Below, piece after piece: positions 34,165-46,302 of a DNA stretch of 64,000 bases (position 1 is its first letter; the number at the start of each line of letters is the position of its first letter). The notes beneath the pieces are model-generated. The model did not search any database. It was given only the letters and a program-made list of their open reading frames with translations, and was not told the DNA's origin. Position numbers and translations under genes: made by a program. Source of the DNA: Deroplatys truncata. Its lineage: Eukaryota; Arthropoda; Insecta; Mantodea; Mantidae. The stretch covers positions 75,092,557-75,156,556 of the forward strand of contig CM060987.1 in NCBI GenBank assembly GCA_030765065.1, read 5' to 3'.

Positions 34165-35380
34165 AAATCTAAAAATTCCATTCTTTGGCAATTTTTCATC
34201 ATCTCCCCAAAATTTATCAACAGTACCCACCAGCTGATTGGAAATAAATATTTCATGTATTCTTGTTTCCAGGACGGCATATGCAAAGTTGCAACAAGCA
34301 CTTGCATGTCCAGATAAGATTGTGTCTGTGAATGGACACATTTACAAAAATGTGGACTTTAATTCCCATTGATATTATTTCAACTGTATTCCTCTGCTCT
34401 GTTAAACTTTTACAATAAGTTAATGAAGTTGGTACCTGAAGGTATGGGAATTAAACACTTTACCTAATGAAAATCTAAAGATTAAGTTAAACAATTAACA
34501 TTTAATATTACTGAATACATTGGCAAGAAGGTTATAAACACATTACAAACCTAATGCTAATATGAAATTGTTTTTTAAGTTCTGTTATTTTCAAATGTAA
34601 CACTCGCAAACTGTCATCTTTTTCTTCAGCTGTAATTCTATCTTTGCATTTTTTTTGGCCCGCTGTGCAACTTCTTCTTGTTTCCTTTTAATCAACAGGT
34701 GTTCCTTTCATCTGGCTGATGCACTTTGAAAATTGTATATCATATTGCATCTATATTTAGGTCTACAAAGCCACCTAAAAAAATTCATATACATTTTAAA
34801 TTTTCTGTAGAAAAATATAAACATCAAATTTTTGGCTGCATGCACTACTTCTTCTTCCTTGGACTTTGTGTAGAGAATGACCAATGAACTACAAGGATTC
34901 CAATGATGGAAGTACGGGGAACTGAAATAAGATTGGCCTAATCCAAAGAATTTAATATGAGAAATGCAGCTAAAGCTCAGTTGTACCACCCACTTACAGA
35001 CATATTTTAAAGATTAACTACAACTTCTTATTTATTTTTCCTACACAGGAAAACATTAGAGGCAGCAAGTGTTTAATCGAATCCAAACGATCTAGCTGTC
35101 AATGGGCTATCAAACTCCATTCAATGTTACTGTTTAATGTTAGGCCCACACATTGCAGAAAATGTGAGGCACCACAACTCAAATGAGACACTTCCATAAT
35201 AGAGCCACAGTTTCAACTGCTATATTTATAAGGCAATTCCTATAATCAGTGAATAACATTCATTTAATTTCTTTGTTTAAACTACATTCCTTGCATGCTC
35301 CCAAAAATTCAATGTCCTATCGACAAACTTGAAGTATGAAATAGGTGTATCAGTAAGTTTCAGATCTCACTTGAATTACT
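34165..35380. other. Non-coding stretch
   Basis: No recognised gene. Short minus-strand reading frames at 34068-34307 and 34708-34989 have no recognisable domain and I do not call them genes. Confidence 0.3.
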
Positions 35381-38300
35381 TTAACATTTGCAATGAGAAA
35401 AAGTGAATAAAAATGAACTGGCTTTCCATTTCTTTAAAATGCATAGCCGAAATTTAAGTGGAAGTGATCCAACAGCATCATGAAGGGATCTCTGGGCTAT
35501 CACAGAGTTTTCTTGTCGATTCTCCACCACAAAGTTCTTGTTATAAGAGAAACTCCTTTCCACAGCAGCACTTCCATGGAAATATACCAGGAGCATCTTA
35601 ATGAAATTGTGGAACTGCTTACTGTAGCACACTGGATTTTTCAAAATAAGTTCATTAAGTAGACGATTCAATCTCTCCTTCTTACAGTTGAAACTTTGCA
35701 GAGCATTTTATTCTTCTCCACATCACTCTTGAAGGTTTTAAAATCACGCATGATGACATCACCTTCGGCAGAGGATGTCTGATTGCGTTCAATCTCAACT
35801 GCTGAATTAAATTCTTGCCCTGCTTTCTCTTAGCTTAGTTGACAGCAATACAATACGTGACGGACAAGATGCACCTAGGACAAATTTTTTCTTCAAAATA
35901 TTAATAAAATTCTTGCATACTTCTTTGAAGAACAGAAAATCCAATTTTTTTAAGCTGTTTCAGGCAGGAGCTACACCAAATCCAATAACCTCAATTTTTT
36001 TGAAGTCTTTAGAATGAAAATCTATTTCACAAAGTGCCTTTGCACATGACACTGCTTCAATAATGCCCCTCTTCACAATTCGTTCCTGCAAGATTTTCCA
36101 TTAATAAAAATACTTCATTCATACAAAAATAGGAGAAGTAGCCTGTTTACCTGAAAATGTGTAAGAAATTTTTCCATCTCAGTGGCAATCATTATAATGA
36201 AATGCAGTTTGCCCAGAAGAAGAGGATGTTTTAGCATATCCTTCACCACTGTAAAGTAGTGTGAATCAATCAAAGATATTTTAAATAATTTCTTGAGGTA
36301 CAGCAGTATCTCCAAGCATCTTTGTACAACCTCCGAATTCTCTGTCCACCTGATAGGACAGAACTTTCTAGGGAATGTATTTGACCCTGTCCAATTAAAG
36401 TACAATGTCTATTGATTTGGAGAATTCTTGAAGAGCTTATACAAACAGGTTAGAAATTTATGAATTTCCCAACTTGTGTTTTTAATGCAGTTTTAAAGGT
36501 TCTGTTAATTATGTTGTTTTTTTTTTGTTTGTTTTGCTTTTTTTTTTAAGAACACAAAGAGAAAGAGGACACGGGAGAAGGGCAACAGGAAGTTACAGGA
36601 TTTACAGAGTTCCGCTGACGTACCTCTGTTATTATCAGTAATGTTGTGTAGCCGCCTTAAGGACAGCAGCAAATGGCGAGGATTGGTTGGCAAGGCTATA
36701 GTCATGCGTAAGGCCTTGGCTATAGCACAAGCAAAGTGTTGTGGAGTTCAGAAAAAAGGAAAGAAAGAGAGGGGGAGGAGAGAAAGAAAATGGGTTGTAT
36801 TTTTAATAATGAATTAACAAGAGTTAGTATCTGGTGCTGTGTCTGCAGGGTTGGCTGGCGTGGAGCACGTGATGCTCCAGGAAGTTTCATATCAGTTGGT
36901 AGCTTTCATGGAGGGTATCATGCATGACCAAGATATTCCTGATACCAGAGTTTAGTTATTGTGCATATTCTGCTGGTCTTTCTGGTGTGTAAACACAGAG
37001 ATGTCTATGGTGCACAGTGTCATATGGTTAAGCTGTTAAAGGCAGCTGTGGCACTGTCACTGGTGACTGGCTGACTGGAACCAGTGGAAGAGAAGTGTTG
37101 GGTTGTTGCTTTGGGCTTTCGTGTCCTCCCAAGTATTTCTCAATCCGATACAACTTGTGTTGGATGGACACAAGAACCTCCAGGTCGGCATCTGCTTGTG
37201 ATGTCATGGATGGTGGTGGCTGCTGCAAATTGTCTGGTTGTTGAATGCTCTTTGGCTTCCATGTAGCGAGGCGCTTGGCAGCTGAGATCTGTAGTGCCTC
37301 GACCCTGTTGTTGAGTATGGTTATTTCTGTTTGTAAGGCTTCAGCTGTGGTTTTGAAGTCATAAATGGTGGCTTCCATCTTGGTAATCAGAGGTGTGAAG
37401 TTGAAGCTGGATGTAGGTGCATACTCCATGAGTTATTATGGAGTTTGCTGCTCAGGTTGGTGCTGTGGTGGTGGCAATGCGTTGGTTTATGGGGGTACTT
37501 CGGGCAGGAGATCTGGCCGGTGAAGTCCGTCCTGCAACAAGTGATGTAGAAATGCCTTTTGCGCATGAGGTTTTGTGTATCAGAAGGGGGAGCACGGCAG
37601 AGCAGAGTAGGTTGCCACCGAGTGACTATAGAGGCAGAAGGAGCCATCGCAAGATGTGCAGCTTGGTTCTACTCTTACGGTATGGCCATAGAAGTCCAAG
37701 CTGGTGGCAAGAGCAGCAGTGTAGTGCGCCCTGTCTCTAAAGACAAGGCGCACAAGAGGCGACAGTCCATTGCATCCATGTATGCCGCTACCTTCACTAA
37801 AGAGGGCCAGCGGCATTGTGCGTCTTCCATGAAGATCTGCATTGGCAGGTTGCTATGAATACTGATCCTACCACGGCACTGAAGTGTCCATAGTGCCAGT
37901 GGTGTCGGTTGTCGGAGGAGCGGCGGCTGTGGTGCCGGTAGTGGCTGAAGGGCCTGCCAGTTGTTGCTGAGTCGGCGGTGAAGTGACCATTGCGACAAAA
38001 GGTGCCCATGGTCGAAGAAGCTTAGACGTCCATAGAGTTGCCAGCAATAGCTGAGGGACAGGCCAGTTGTTGCGGCAGCAGTGTTTGCAAGGATCGCAGT
38101 ATAGCTGGTTTTTGCCGATTGGTCAGGCAGTGGTGGTGTCACTACTCTTAGAGAGAGGGTGCTACTGTTGGTCTTGGGCTAGGTTAGTGGCTGGGACCTG
38201 GTCAGCAGTCACCGGTTCGGCTGTTGAAGTGACCAGTGTGGCCGCGGTTCATCCTCGGGGCTTCCTCTTGTTGTCTCTTCGCTATCCGGTGAGTGTATTC

Positions 38301-39293
38301 ACCTCAAGCAAATGGCTATATAGAGTGAGCATGTGCGAACATCAGCTATTTCCTTCTCTGAAGTCGGAGTGTTTATGTTTTTCCTACAGAAGCTTCAAAT
38401 TCACATTGGAGCCATCTGCTGCCAAATTAATAAATGTCTCCAGTAAAAGCTTACTTTCGTCTAGGTAGTTAAATAATAACTGCTCCAAAATATTTGATGC
38501 TGTTGAAGTTTGCAAAAATAATAATGAATTCAAATACTTTGTTTGCACAAGTTGAACATCAGCATCCCAATAGTTGATAATAATATCCTTCTGTTGCTTC
38601 TGTGCCACATTTAAGCTTTCATCTACTGAGAGCGCAAAGAAAGGACTCTACTTTATACATTTTAGTACTAAATCCTGAAAGTGTGGCCCTAGACCATATG
38701 TAACACTGTATGCCATTTTGCAGGTTCATTCTTTGCCCATATTGCTGTCTGGGAATTTATCGGGAACAAATCAATTGCAGTAGCAGCAGTATGCAATGAC
38801 ATGTTTGACATTACAGTGTGAGTTGACCATAAAGTCTCTGCCTGTGTTAAGAGTTGGGATTTAGATAATTTATAAGATTAGTACCTGAAGTGGCTGTAGA
38901 TGTACTTGAATTTTGTTTTACATCCACTGAAGAAGTTGCAAAAGTGGTAGATGTAGAAGCTTCTGTCAGGGTTACCATACAATTATTAGAACTTGTAGGT
39001 TTACTTTCTGTGGAGCTTGGCATCACACTCAACTGTAACTTAGTTTGTGCACCTGATATAATGGCCTTGGCTAAGCACAAGTGCTTCTTTCCTTCAGTGT
39101 GCAGATGGACATTGTAAATTTCAGATTTTGAAATATTGAGCTGCTTCTTGCACAAACAATAATATGAATCATGTTTCTTTCGTTCAAATGGTTTCAGCAA
39201 AAACTTGAATTCCTCCACTTCTAACCATGTAGCCTGAAACGCATTTTTTCCCAGCACTGTTGTGCTACCTATCAAAAACACCAAAGTAACCAC
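35381..39293 (-). pseudogene. hAT-like transposase relic 2, interrupted
   Basis: Minus-strand order: a BED-like zinc-binding N-terminus (YYCLCKKQL...HTEGKKH, about 39190-39080), a mid segment (QKDIIINYWDADVQLVQTKY...AADGSNVNL, 38608-38384), then after a 1.9-kb insertion FPRKFCPIRWTEN and HPLLLGKLHFI (36405-36130), and the C-terminal dimerisation-like block AAVERSFSYNKNFVVENRQE with SLHDAVGSL (about 35570-35465). Same family as the relic at 23.7-25.9 kb but an independent copy. Several frameshifts; not functional. Confidence 0.65.
36511..38383 (-). mobile_element. Poly(A)-tailed GC-richer insertion in hAT-like relic 2
   Basis: This segment separates two halves of the hAT-like coding sequence. 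On the minus strand it ends in a long A-rich tail (plus-strand T runs 36511-36548), which indicates a retroposed transcript or a LINE-like element. It is clearly more GC-rich than its surroundings. Fragmentary open frames (for example 37429-37028 and 38142-37675, minus) have no domain I recognise. A CTATATAGCC TATA-like motif lies near its 5' end (about 38320). Could be a retropseudogene or an unclassified retroelement; the boundary near 38384 is good to about 40 bases. Confidence 0.5.
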
Positions 39294-40371
39294 ATTTAAG
39301 AAATATTACGCACTGAAACTAAATAATAATTCCTCACTCCCGTGTTTGTGCCTACATACCTTGTAAAACTGCAAATTCAAACAATTAGTATCACACGACT
39401 AAACTTCAAATTATGAACGTTTATAATGCAAAGATGTATTGTGCAGCATCAGAGCACTGATAATGTTACCAAATATTTACCAACATACAAGGTTTTGTTT
39501 GTAATGCACAGCTATATTGTGAAGCACAATGATAATTGCTGAGATATACATCATTCAAATGATGCTATCGATCATACAAGTTACAACTTACGAATGTGTT
39601 GCAAAGAATTAGTGCCAAAGGACACTTTATTATAAACCATAAATATTTACTTGTGCCTCTCCAAGAGGTTTACTCTAATCTAAATCAGTGGCTGAGGCAT
39701 TTCAAAATACTATATATGCACAAAAGTGCATTAAAATTTCTTAAAACCCACCCTAATCCCTGCCAAGAAAACAAAAATTAAATATCACTCCATGATGCCG
39801 TTTCATCTGCACCATATTTGCTATTGGCTAGCAAAGTGCAAAAGTTGGTTGAAACAGCATCGGTTTTTGTTTCTTTCTTTGCTGGCTTACCCTCCCCATG
39901 GGCCCATATGGAGGACTTACAAGCCAGTGCATAAAGTCAGATTTATTTAAAACTGATGTTTAACACTTGCCATTTTTGTTTCATTAGAGAGAGGCCTGCA
40001 CAAGCATTATAAAACCCATCATCAATGCAAGGTTAATGTTACTCTACAAAGAACTTAGTAATGCAAATTGTTAGTTTTAGCATTCCTGTGAAACAAATCA
40101 CAGCAATGTTATGAAGCGGAATGAGAAATTAGGTTATACCAATAATACATATGTAAGGCTCAACTAAGTAGCAAATTATAGAGGGTCTTCAGCCAATTTA
40201 ACTTCTGCCATGTATCCTTGTCCATTTGCAATTTATTTTGAAAAGGATGAAACAATAGGGAGTAGCCAAAACATGGCATCATAATATTAATCCATAAGTT
40301 TACGAATTTAGCAGATGTATAAGCAGCAACTACTTGGATTTCAAGTTAGGATACAATAAGAAACAGTGGAT
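39294..40371. other. Non-coding stretch
   Basis: AT-rich, no gene or recognised repeat. Confidence 0.3.
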
Positions 40372-41262
40372 TCTTTTTACTTTCTCTACTACGTATAGTA
40401 AGTAGGGGAAGTATTGTATTCCACCCAAAAATTCGATACCGAGATTTCACCTGAAATACATGTTTTGAGACCCCCTGAATCCAAAAAAAGCATTTTTGGA
40501 AACATGTCCATGTGTGTGTCTGTGTGTCTGTCTGTGAACAGCATAACTCAGAAACGAACAGTCGGATAAACACCAAACTTGGTATTTAGGTTCAGTATCT
40601 TCCAGAGATGCGACACGAAGGTTTTCAAGAAAATCCCCCCCACCCCAGATTACCCTTTACATGGAACATTTTTCGAAAAGTTTAATTTTCTCAAAAATGG
40701 CTCTAAAGATTTTGATTAAAATATCATATGTTTAAGATATTTTCATGACAAATAAAATTTATATCTTGAATTTTCTGGGAATGTCTCCAAAAGTATTCTT
40801 CATTGTGAACAACTTTTGCATAACTGGTAAACCATAAGAGATAGACAGAAAATGTAGATCGCATTAAAATACACAATTTATGTCATATACATTTTTTTTT
40901 GTTGAGTGAACAATTTTCGAGATATTGCTTGTTATTCCCTTAAATTTTTCAATACTTATTTTCTCAAATGGGAATTCGTTATTCATTTTTTTGTCTTGCA
41001 AAGAGTATTAATCTGTGGCAAAGGGAATGGTGCTGCACCTAGCAACCAGCTATTAAGAGATATGTATGTGCTTAAAGGCTAGTGTATTTCTATATTGCCC
41101 TTGTAAATATATACTCCCCTTACATCTACAAGCAAATTAGCAATAAGATAGTCTGCAAATGTTTATCTCGATTAACATGAAGTAGATGGCGAATAAGCGT
41201 TTGTAAAAATAGTTTGTACAAGAGTAGAGAAAGTCATGTGAGTGTAACACATCAGATTTTTT
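40372..41262. repeat. Uncharacterised ~880-bp repeat, copy E2
   Basis: Second copy of the repeat at 26686-27567 in the same orientation, with the same terminal strings, internal (GT)n and 12-bp inverted pair (40379-40390 and 41223-41234). The two copies differ by scattered substitutions and small indels. Confidence 0.8.
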
Positions 41263-42016
41263 CCCTTTCTTTGCACTGGATGTAATTACTGCAGTAATGC
41301 TGCCAACAAACAGGTAATTGTGATTGGCAGATTCGGCATTATTTGCTCCTTCGATTGCAGTTTCATTGGCACTGTTCAAAATTTAATGACAGAGTAGCAA
41401 ATTAACCAATAGCACACAGTGTTTTCCTCATTTCTAGTGATATCCATATATCCAAACAGAAATTCTGCGCATAAAGGATGAGTAATAAGTGTAGTGGGGG
41501 TATCACAACATATTAGTCACTAGTAAGTACTGTAATTGCTCGCAACTGACATGCAAATGACCTACCACATCTCCTCCACTCGGAAACAAACTCCTTAATC
41601 ACAGTGCATTACTCTCCATCTATCACATTACAGCAAGGAAAACTGAATTGAGTTTCGAAACAAGGTGACAGATGATCGAAGATGTTAAGCAGAACTGACA
41701 AAATGAAAAATTTGTTACCGGTCCGCACAGCAAAATTCGTTACTTTTTAGTTACTTTCATTCTGATTTATAAATTCATTACCTTTTGTTACCAGTAGACA
41801 CCCTGTTATTACTTCAAAAACTGAATACTGACATTGATTAAAAATTAATGTAACTTGAATCTCAACTTTAGTATTACAGTGGAACATTTTATTCCTTTCA
41901 TCTCTTCATTTATTTTTCATTTGTTATCGTTTTTAGCTTTTGTTCAGTGTTAACAGTATCTTCATTGTTATGTCGCTGCTCTGAATTGTATGATAATATG
42001 CTGAGTAGTGTATATT
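41263..42016. other. Mostly non-coding stretch
   Basis: A minus-strand open piece just right of E2 (41379-41258) reads NETAIEGANNAESANHNY..., with no recognised domain; it may be a fragment of a gene or element cut by E2. The rest shows nothing. Confidence 0.25.
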
Positions 42017-42067
42017 GTCCTCCTTGGTGTAGTGGTTACCATGCTAGCCTCAAGTTCCTGAGGTTCT
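42017..42067 (+). repeat. SINE head fragment fused to gypsy LTR
   Basis: GTCCTCCTTGGTGTAGTGG (A-box-like) resembles the head of the SINE at 22835-23125, but the B box is degenerate and the sequence runs directly into the solo LTR. A truncated SINE, not a tRNA gene. Confidence 0.5.
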
Positions 42068-42404
42068 GGTGCCAGCCCCTTTGCCTAACCACCTCGATTG
42101 TTAGTGCCTTTGGCTGCCCCTTTTGAGCAAATGATCCATACAATAATGGCCCAAGCAATAAACTCTTTATGTGTGCTCCCCACCTTTCTAGAAATTACTT
42201 GCGTGGCAGGTTTGAGGAGCTGTCCCATAGAGAACATTCTGCTTTGTTGCGGGGCTATATAAGGGGGCTCCTTGTACAGAGTTGTTGTCGAGTTCAGTCA
42301 AAGAGACAGTTGAGTGCAGCGAATAAATTGGGCTACGCTGAGCACCTAAATGATGAATAGTTGTTTGGCAGCAACTGCAGTAGTCATTTGTTATAATATT
42401 CACT
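42068..42404 (+). repeat. Solo gypsy LTR
   Basis: Alignable with the LTR at 12255-12593 over most of its length, ending TTTGTTATAA. No primer site or internal sequence follows (ATATTCACTGCAG...), so it is a solo LTR left by recombination or truncation. The promoter is better preserved here than in the other copy. Confidence 0.72.
42256..42263 (+). promoter_or_regulatory. LTR TATA box
   Basis: TATATAAG in the context GGGGCTATATAAGGGGGC within the solo gypsy LTR; the counterpart in the 12.3-kb LTR is mutated to CTACATAAG. Confidence 0.6.
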
Positions 42405-43788
42405 GCAGAACCCTCGTCTCCATGAAGTACACAAGTTGAAGTAATTGTGAAGTAATTTGTTTAATTTATGAAGATGGGCAGCAAAACAATCATATTCTGT
42501 ATGTAATCTCTTTTGTTTAAAAGCCCAGGATAGTCCCCATCCGGAGATCTGATTGAGCTTTAACGTAGCTACTTTGGAATGAGCACCAGTTTTATGTTTT
42601 GGCAGCTACATCATTCATTCACAACCCCAAATTTGAATGGAGGACTGCACCTACTGTTGGTCAGCAGATCACCTTGACCTAGCTGGGAGAAATGAAAACT
42701 TTCCACTGCCCTTGTCTCTCATTAGCAATATAGTTTGCCTGTGCATGCCATGGTGGTTCAGCATGTATGATTGGAATTTCTTCCTTTCATGATACAATGA
42801 AATAATTGTTACTCAGTCTGGAAGGAGAGAGATGAGAGAAGAAGAATGAAAAAAATAGAGACTCCCTAGCCCTGAGGTATCCTAATAGTATCAGGGTTCA
42901 AAGAAAACAAGAGATGCCAAAGTAGGTCAAATAGGAAAGATTGCAATGAGGGGCAAAACATCAGTAAGTGGAAGTATTGCTTTGCTCAGCTTGGGACCTT
43001 TTGGTCACCATTTACATATCCCCAAGATTGGAGAGGATAATGGTTATCAGTTTCATTACCTCTTGAATCTTTCATTTTGATAAAATTAGGCCCTTAACAC
43101 AGTTTGTTTTGAGGATTTAGGTTTTCATTCACTATTTTATTGAAGAAAAACCTTAATTTTGTCACTACTGTCCCCTTACATTTTACTTCCATAGAATTAA
43201 AATGCATAAAAACATTCACATTACAATAGTATGCAAACATATAGGACCCCCAACCAATAGTAAATGATCATTAATCATTTTTTCAAGTGCATAATTTAAG
43301 AGGGTGTTTTCAAAAATGAACTCCACATAATGTTTTGAAATATTCCAATTTTTATGCTTACATTTGAAATGTTTGAGAATTTTTATTTGTGTTTTGGTTA
43401 TAAAAATGCACGTGCTAATATCTTTAAGATATCTACCTTGATGTAGAAGAAACATAGTTTATTTCAGCTCAGAATATTAAATGTTCTCACAAAATCCAAT
43501 ATCTACACGGAACAATGTACTGGAATTGCAGATTTAACTTTTGTTTCATACTATAGAGTATTTTGCGTTGTTTTAATTGTTACATATCTAGGCATATTTG
43601 CAGGCAATTGCTTGATGTTTATGTTACTCCATATAGGCATACTCTCTATACTCCCTTACACAGCAGGTTCTCTTTAGAAGTACAAAAGCTAAATATCTAG
43701 AAACATTTAACATACAATGTAAATACACAGAACAGAGCAACAGATCTACTTCACAGCAGAAATACTTAAAATTAAAAAAATAATAAAC
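42405..43788. other. Non-coding stretch
   Basis: No gene or recognised repeat. Confidence 0.3.
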
Positions 43789-43801
43789 TTCTTTGTGCTT
43801 G

Positions 43802-43999
43802 ACTAATTTTGAAGATTTAGAAGCTAGTAACAGTGATGTGTCATAATTTAAAATAAAGAGAGTTGAGGGTTGTTACACTACATCACTAAAATCAGTTGAG
43901 AACATGCTGACGATGGGAACAAGCCATCTCCCATAACGCGTTCAAGTAAGAATATTTTAGTGATGTAGTGTAACAACCCTCAACTCTCTTTATTTTAAA
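43802..43999. mobile_element. 198-bp Penelope-derived foldback element
   Basis: Flanked by a perfect 13-bp direct repeat TTCTTTGTGCTTG (43789-43801 and 44000-44012). It consists only of the two inverted Penelope ends: the left arm contains AAGAGAGTTGAGGGTTGTT and the right arm its complement, about 60 bp of pairing, separated by the ribozyme-like motif. It has the same ends and the same 13-bp duplication length as the 2.8-kb composite at 25961-28751, so it is an internal-deletion derivative mobilised in trans. Confidence 0.9.
43905..43950 (+). ncRNA. Hammerhead-ribozyme-like motif, copy c
   Basis: CTGACGA (43907-43913) fits the hammerhead CUGANGA core exactly. A stem TGGGA/TCCCA follows, then TAAC where GAAA is expected. 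A preceding GTTGAG can pair with downstream CTCAAC; in copy a the same positions are GTTGGA and TCCAAC, a compensated change. Confidence 0.4.
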
Positions 44000-44012
44000 T
44001 TCTTTGTGCTTG

Positions 44013-44417
44013 TAGATTAAGCACATTTACTTATGACGCATCCAAAATAAGTCAGAATACTTATTCGAAAACATCTTTAAATCTATCTTTGTTATAACAT
44101 TCTATAAGTACTACATTTAATTCTTTGTTACAGACATCACATCAGCACAAAATGCTTTGGCATCATTAGGAACAGAAAAGTACTGCATTATTTTACTACT
44201 TCCCATTATTTTTCTAACATATGATTTAGTTTAGGAAATTCATTGGTTTCAGCAAACACTTTTTAACACCTTGGTTTAGCACCTCACATTCTAGTCTGAT
44301 AAAAATAATTGGATCCAAAAATACAACACCTCACATTCCTCTTAAACTTTTCCTTTTTTAGTGTAAGAACCCTTGTTGCTGAAATCTGAAATAACAATTT
44401 GGATCTCAATACCAGAA
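44013..44417. other. Non-coding stretch left of duplication D1
   Basis: Nothing recognised. It is not present next to D2. Confidence 0.3.
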
Positions 44418-45561
44418 ATAAAGCCTTCTTACAATCCCGTATATTCCAGTCTCGACCAAGTATTTATGTCATCACAGCAGAGTTGAGGAAAAAGAATTTT
44501 CTCTTTAGGCCTTTCTCTTACCTCCCAAATATCCGACATGAAATAACTCCTTGAACATTTCGCTGTTCTCTAAAAATGCTTCAGTGCTGCAAGCATTATA
44601 GAATTCCTGTACTGAGTTGCATGGTAATCAGAAAACAGCAGAAGCTCTTGCTTCATCAACCCCTTCTCTATAAAATCACATTAAAGATATTAAAGCAATG
44701 AATACGAGAGGATATAACTAATTTCTCCTCGACCTGACTGTGTCTCTAACCAGATATAGCTGGATGTCTTCCATATTTTGAGTACTCTTATGTATCATGA
44801 CCCTTAGACTGTAGAGCCAAATGTGTCTGCTGTAGAACACATCTGTGACAAAAGTTTCAGTATATGTTGATTTTACTGAATATCAAAACAGACTTTTATG
44901 GTATCATCATCCTCTGTTTCTAGGAGCTCATAGAATTTACTAGTTCTTTTTATGAAGCTGTTTCTAACCATGAATAAAGAGTTGCTCAGTGAGCAATGGA
45001 TATTTCTTTATATCCTATATTTTACAGGTAAAGCATACGTCTCTTCATGCAGACTACCAAAGCCAATGTTAAACTTGGAATAGAAAATTGTTAAATTGTA
45101 CATTTGGTTAGAGCTATCAATTTTACATCATTGGTACTGTAGTACAACATAATTATGTCAGTAACCTTTCAGGTCATTATGTGTCAGTCTCACTGCTTCA
45201 CAACTTAGTTCTCATACTTCTTGCACACCATCCTATATCAGATCTTACTTCCCTTCCATTCAAAAACTGTGGGATTCCCATTTCACGCACTCTCTCTACC
45301 TCTTGTAACCTCCTCGATTGGGATAGAATATTACTCACCTTCATTCATTATGCCTGTCTTATATCATCATTAACGAGCTTTGCTTGGCACCAGTGTTTAG
45401 CACAATGATCAGTGTAATCGTGAAAAAGTGTACCAATCTTTTATTTGTCACAGATATCAGATTTTGTTCCAACACCGTAATTGTACATATCGTATTTTGT
45501 GAAAACTATTTTTCTACCACTTCTGAGTGCAACAGAGATGGGAATATGAAAGAACCACTAT

Positions 45562-45689
45562 ACCATGGTTATACCTCTCATGGCCTACACCTAAATTCTA
45601 GAGGCAAAGAGAAGCTTTTTCTTCTTATTGCTGACAGAATTAAGGGTAAAATTCCTGTTGTCACTAGTAGGAGGTCTTTTTTAGGTTAA
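45562..45689 (+). pseudogene. LINE ORF1, C-terminal end
   Basis: About 40 residues ending HGLHLNSRGKEKLFLLIADR... match the final block of the SGNH/GDSL esterase-like domain found in ORF1 of many CR1/L2-type LINEs (HxLHLNxxGK). The rest of ORF1 was lost by 5' truncation at about 45562. An open frame starting further left (45384) is not LINE: those bases are also in D2. Confidence 0.7.
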
Positions 45690-45740
45690 GTATGTCCCAT
45701 AGTCAACATAATCATCAACACTTAAAGCAGATTGAGATAA

Positions 45741-46302
45741 GTGATAACCATCCCAAATACCTCTGTATCCACAAGTAACTATAGAAATAATGCTTCTGAC
45801 ATCAATAGTAATAATGATAATAATAAAAATAAAAACTGCCTGTCTGTATTTCATCACAATATAAGAGGCTTAAGAAACAAAGTAGATGAACTTACTACTA
45901 GTCTTAATACTGAAAACTCACTGCCACACATTTTATGCTTATCCGAACACCACTTGACACAACAGGAATTTCAGCCAATTTTACTGCATGGGTACTCTTT
46001 AGCAGCAGAGTTTTCAAGAAAAATCTTATATAAAGGTGGGGTTTGTATTTATGTCAGAAATGATGTGACTTATAAAGTTTTGGATTTATCCAAGTTTTGT
46101 AGTGAACAAAACCTTGAACTCTGTGCAGTTCAGCTAAATGAAGGTAAATTGAATTTAACTATAGTAGCCCTTTATCGATCTCCCTTAGGCAATTTTGAAA
46201 TATTCAGAAAGCAACTTGAACATCTTCTAAAATTTGTATTCAAAACAAAAAGAGAATTAATCATATGTGGTGATATAAATGTTGATTATTTGAATCCTAG
46301 TC
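45741..46302 (+). pseudogene. LINE ORF2, endonuclease N-terminal part
   Basis: Starts ATG at 45741. The AP-endonuclease-like domain follows: HHNIRGLRNK (catalytic N), LCLSEHHL (catalytic E), GGVCIYVR, ALYRSP and GDINVDYLNPS. It is cut after codon 187 by LTR element B. The frame continues exactly at 50172 once one copy of the 4-bp target duplication is removed. The protein would nick target DNA and prime reverse transcription. Confidence 0.9.

Noticed and set aside
45181..45408. Reading frame shared by D1 (45181-45408) and D2 (62691-62909) as a conserved gene
   Set aside because: The copies differ by an insertion that changes the frame, and no domain is recognisable; similarity is due to the duplication.
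45384..45561. N-terminal extension of the LINE ORF1 fragment
   Set aside because: The same bases are present in D2, which has no LINE, so they are host sequence fused in frame by chance.
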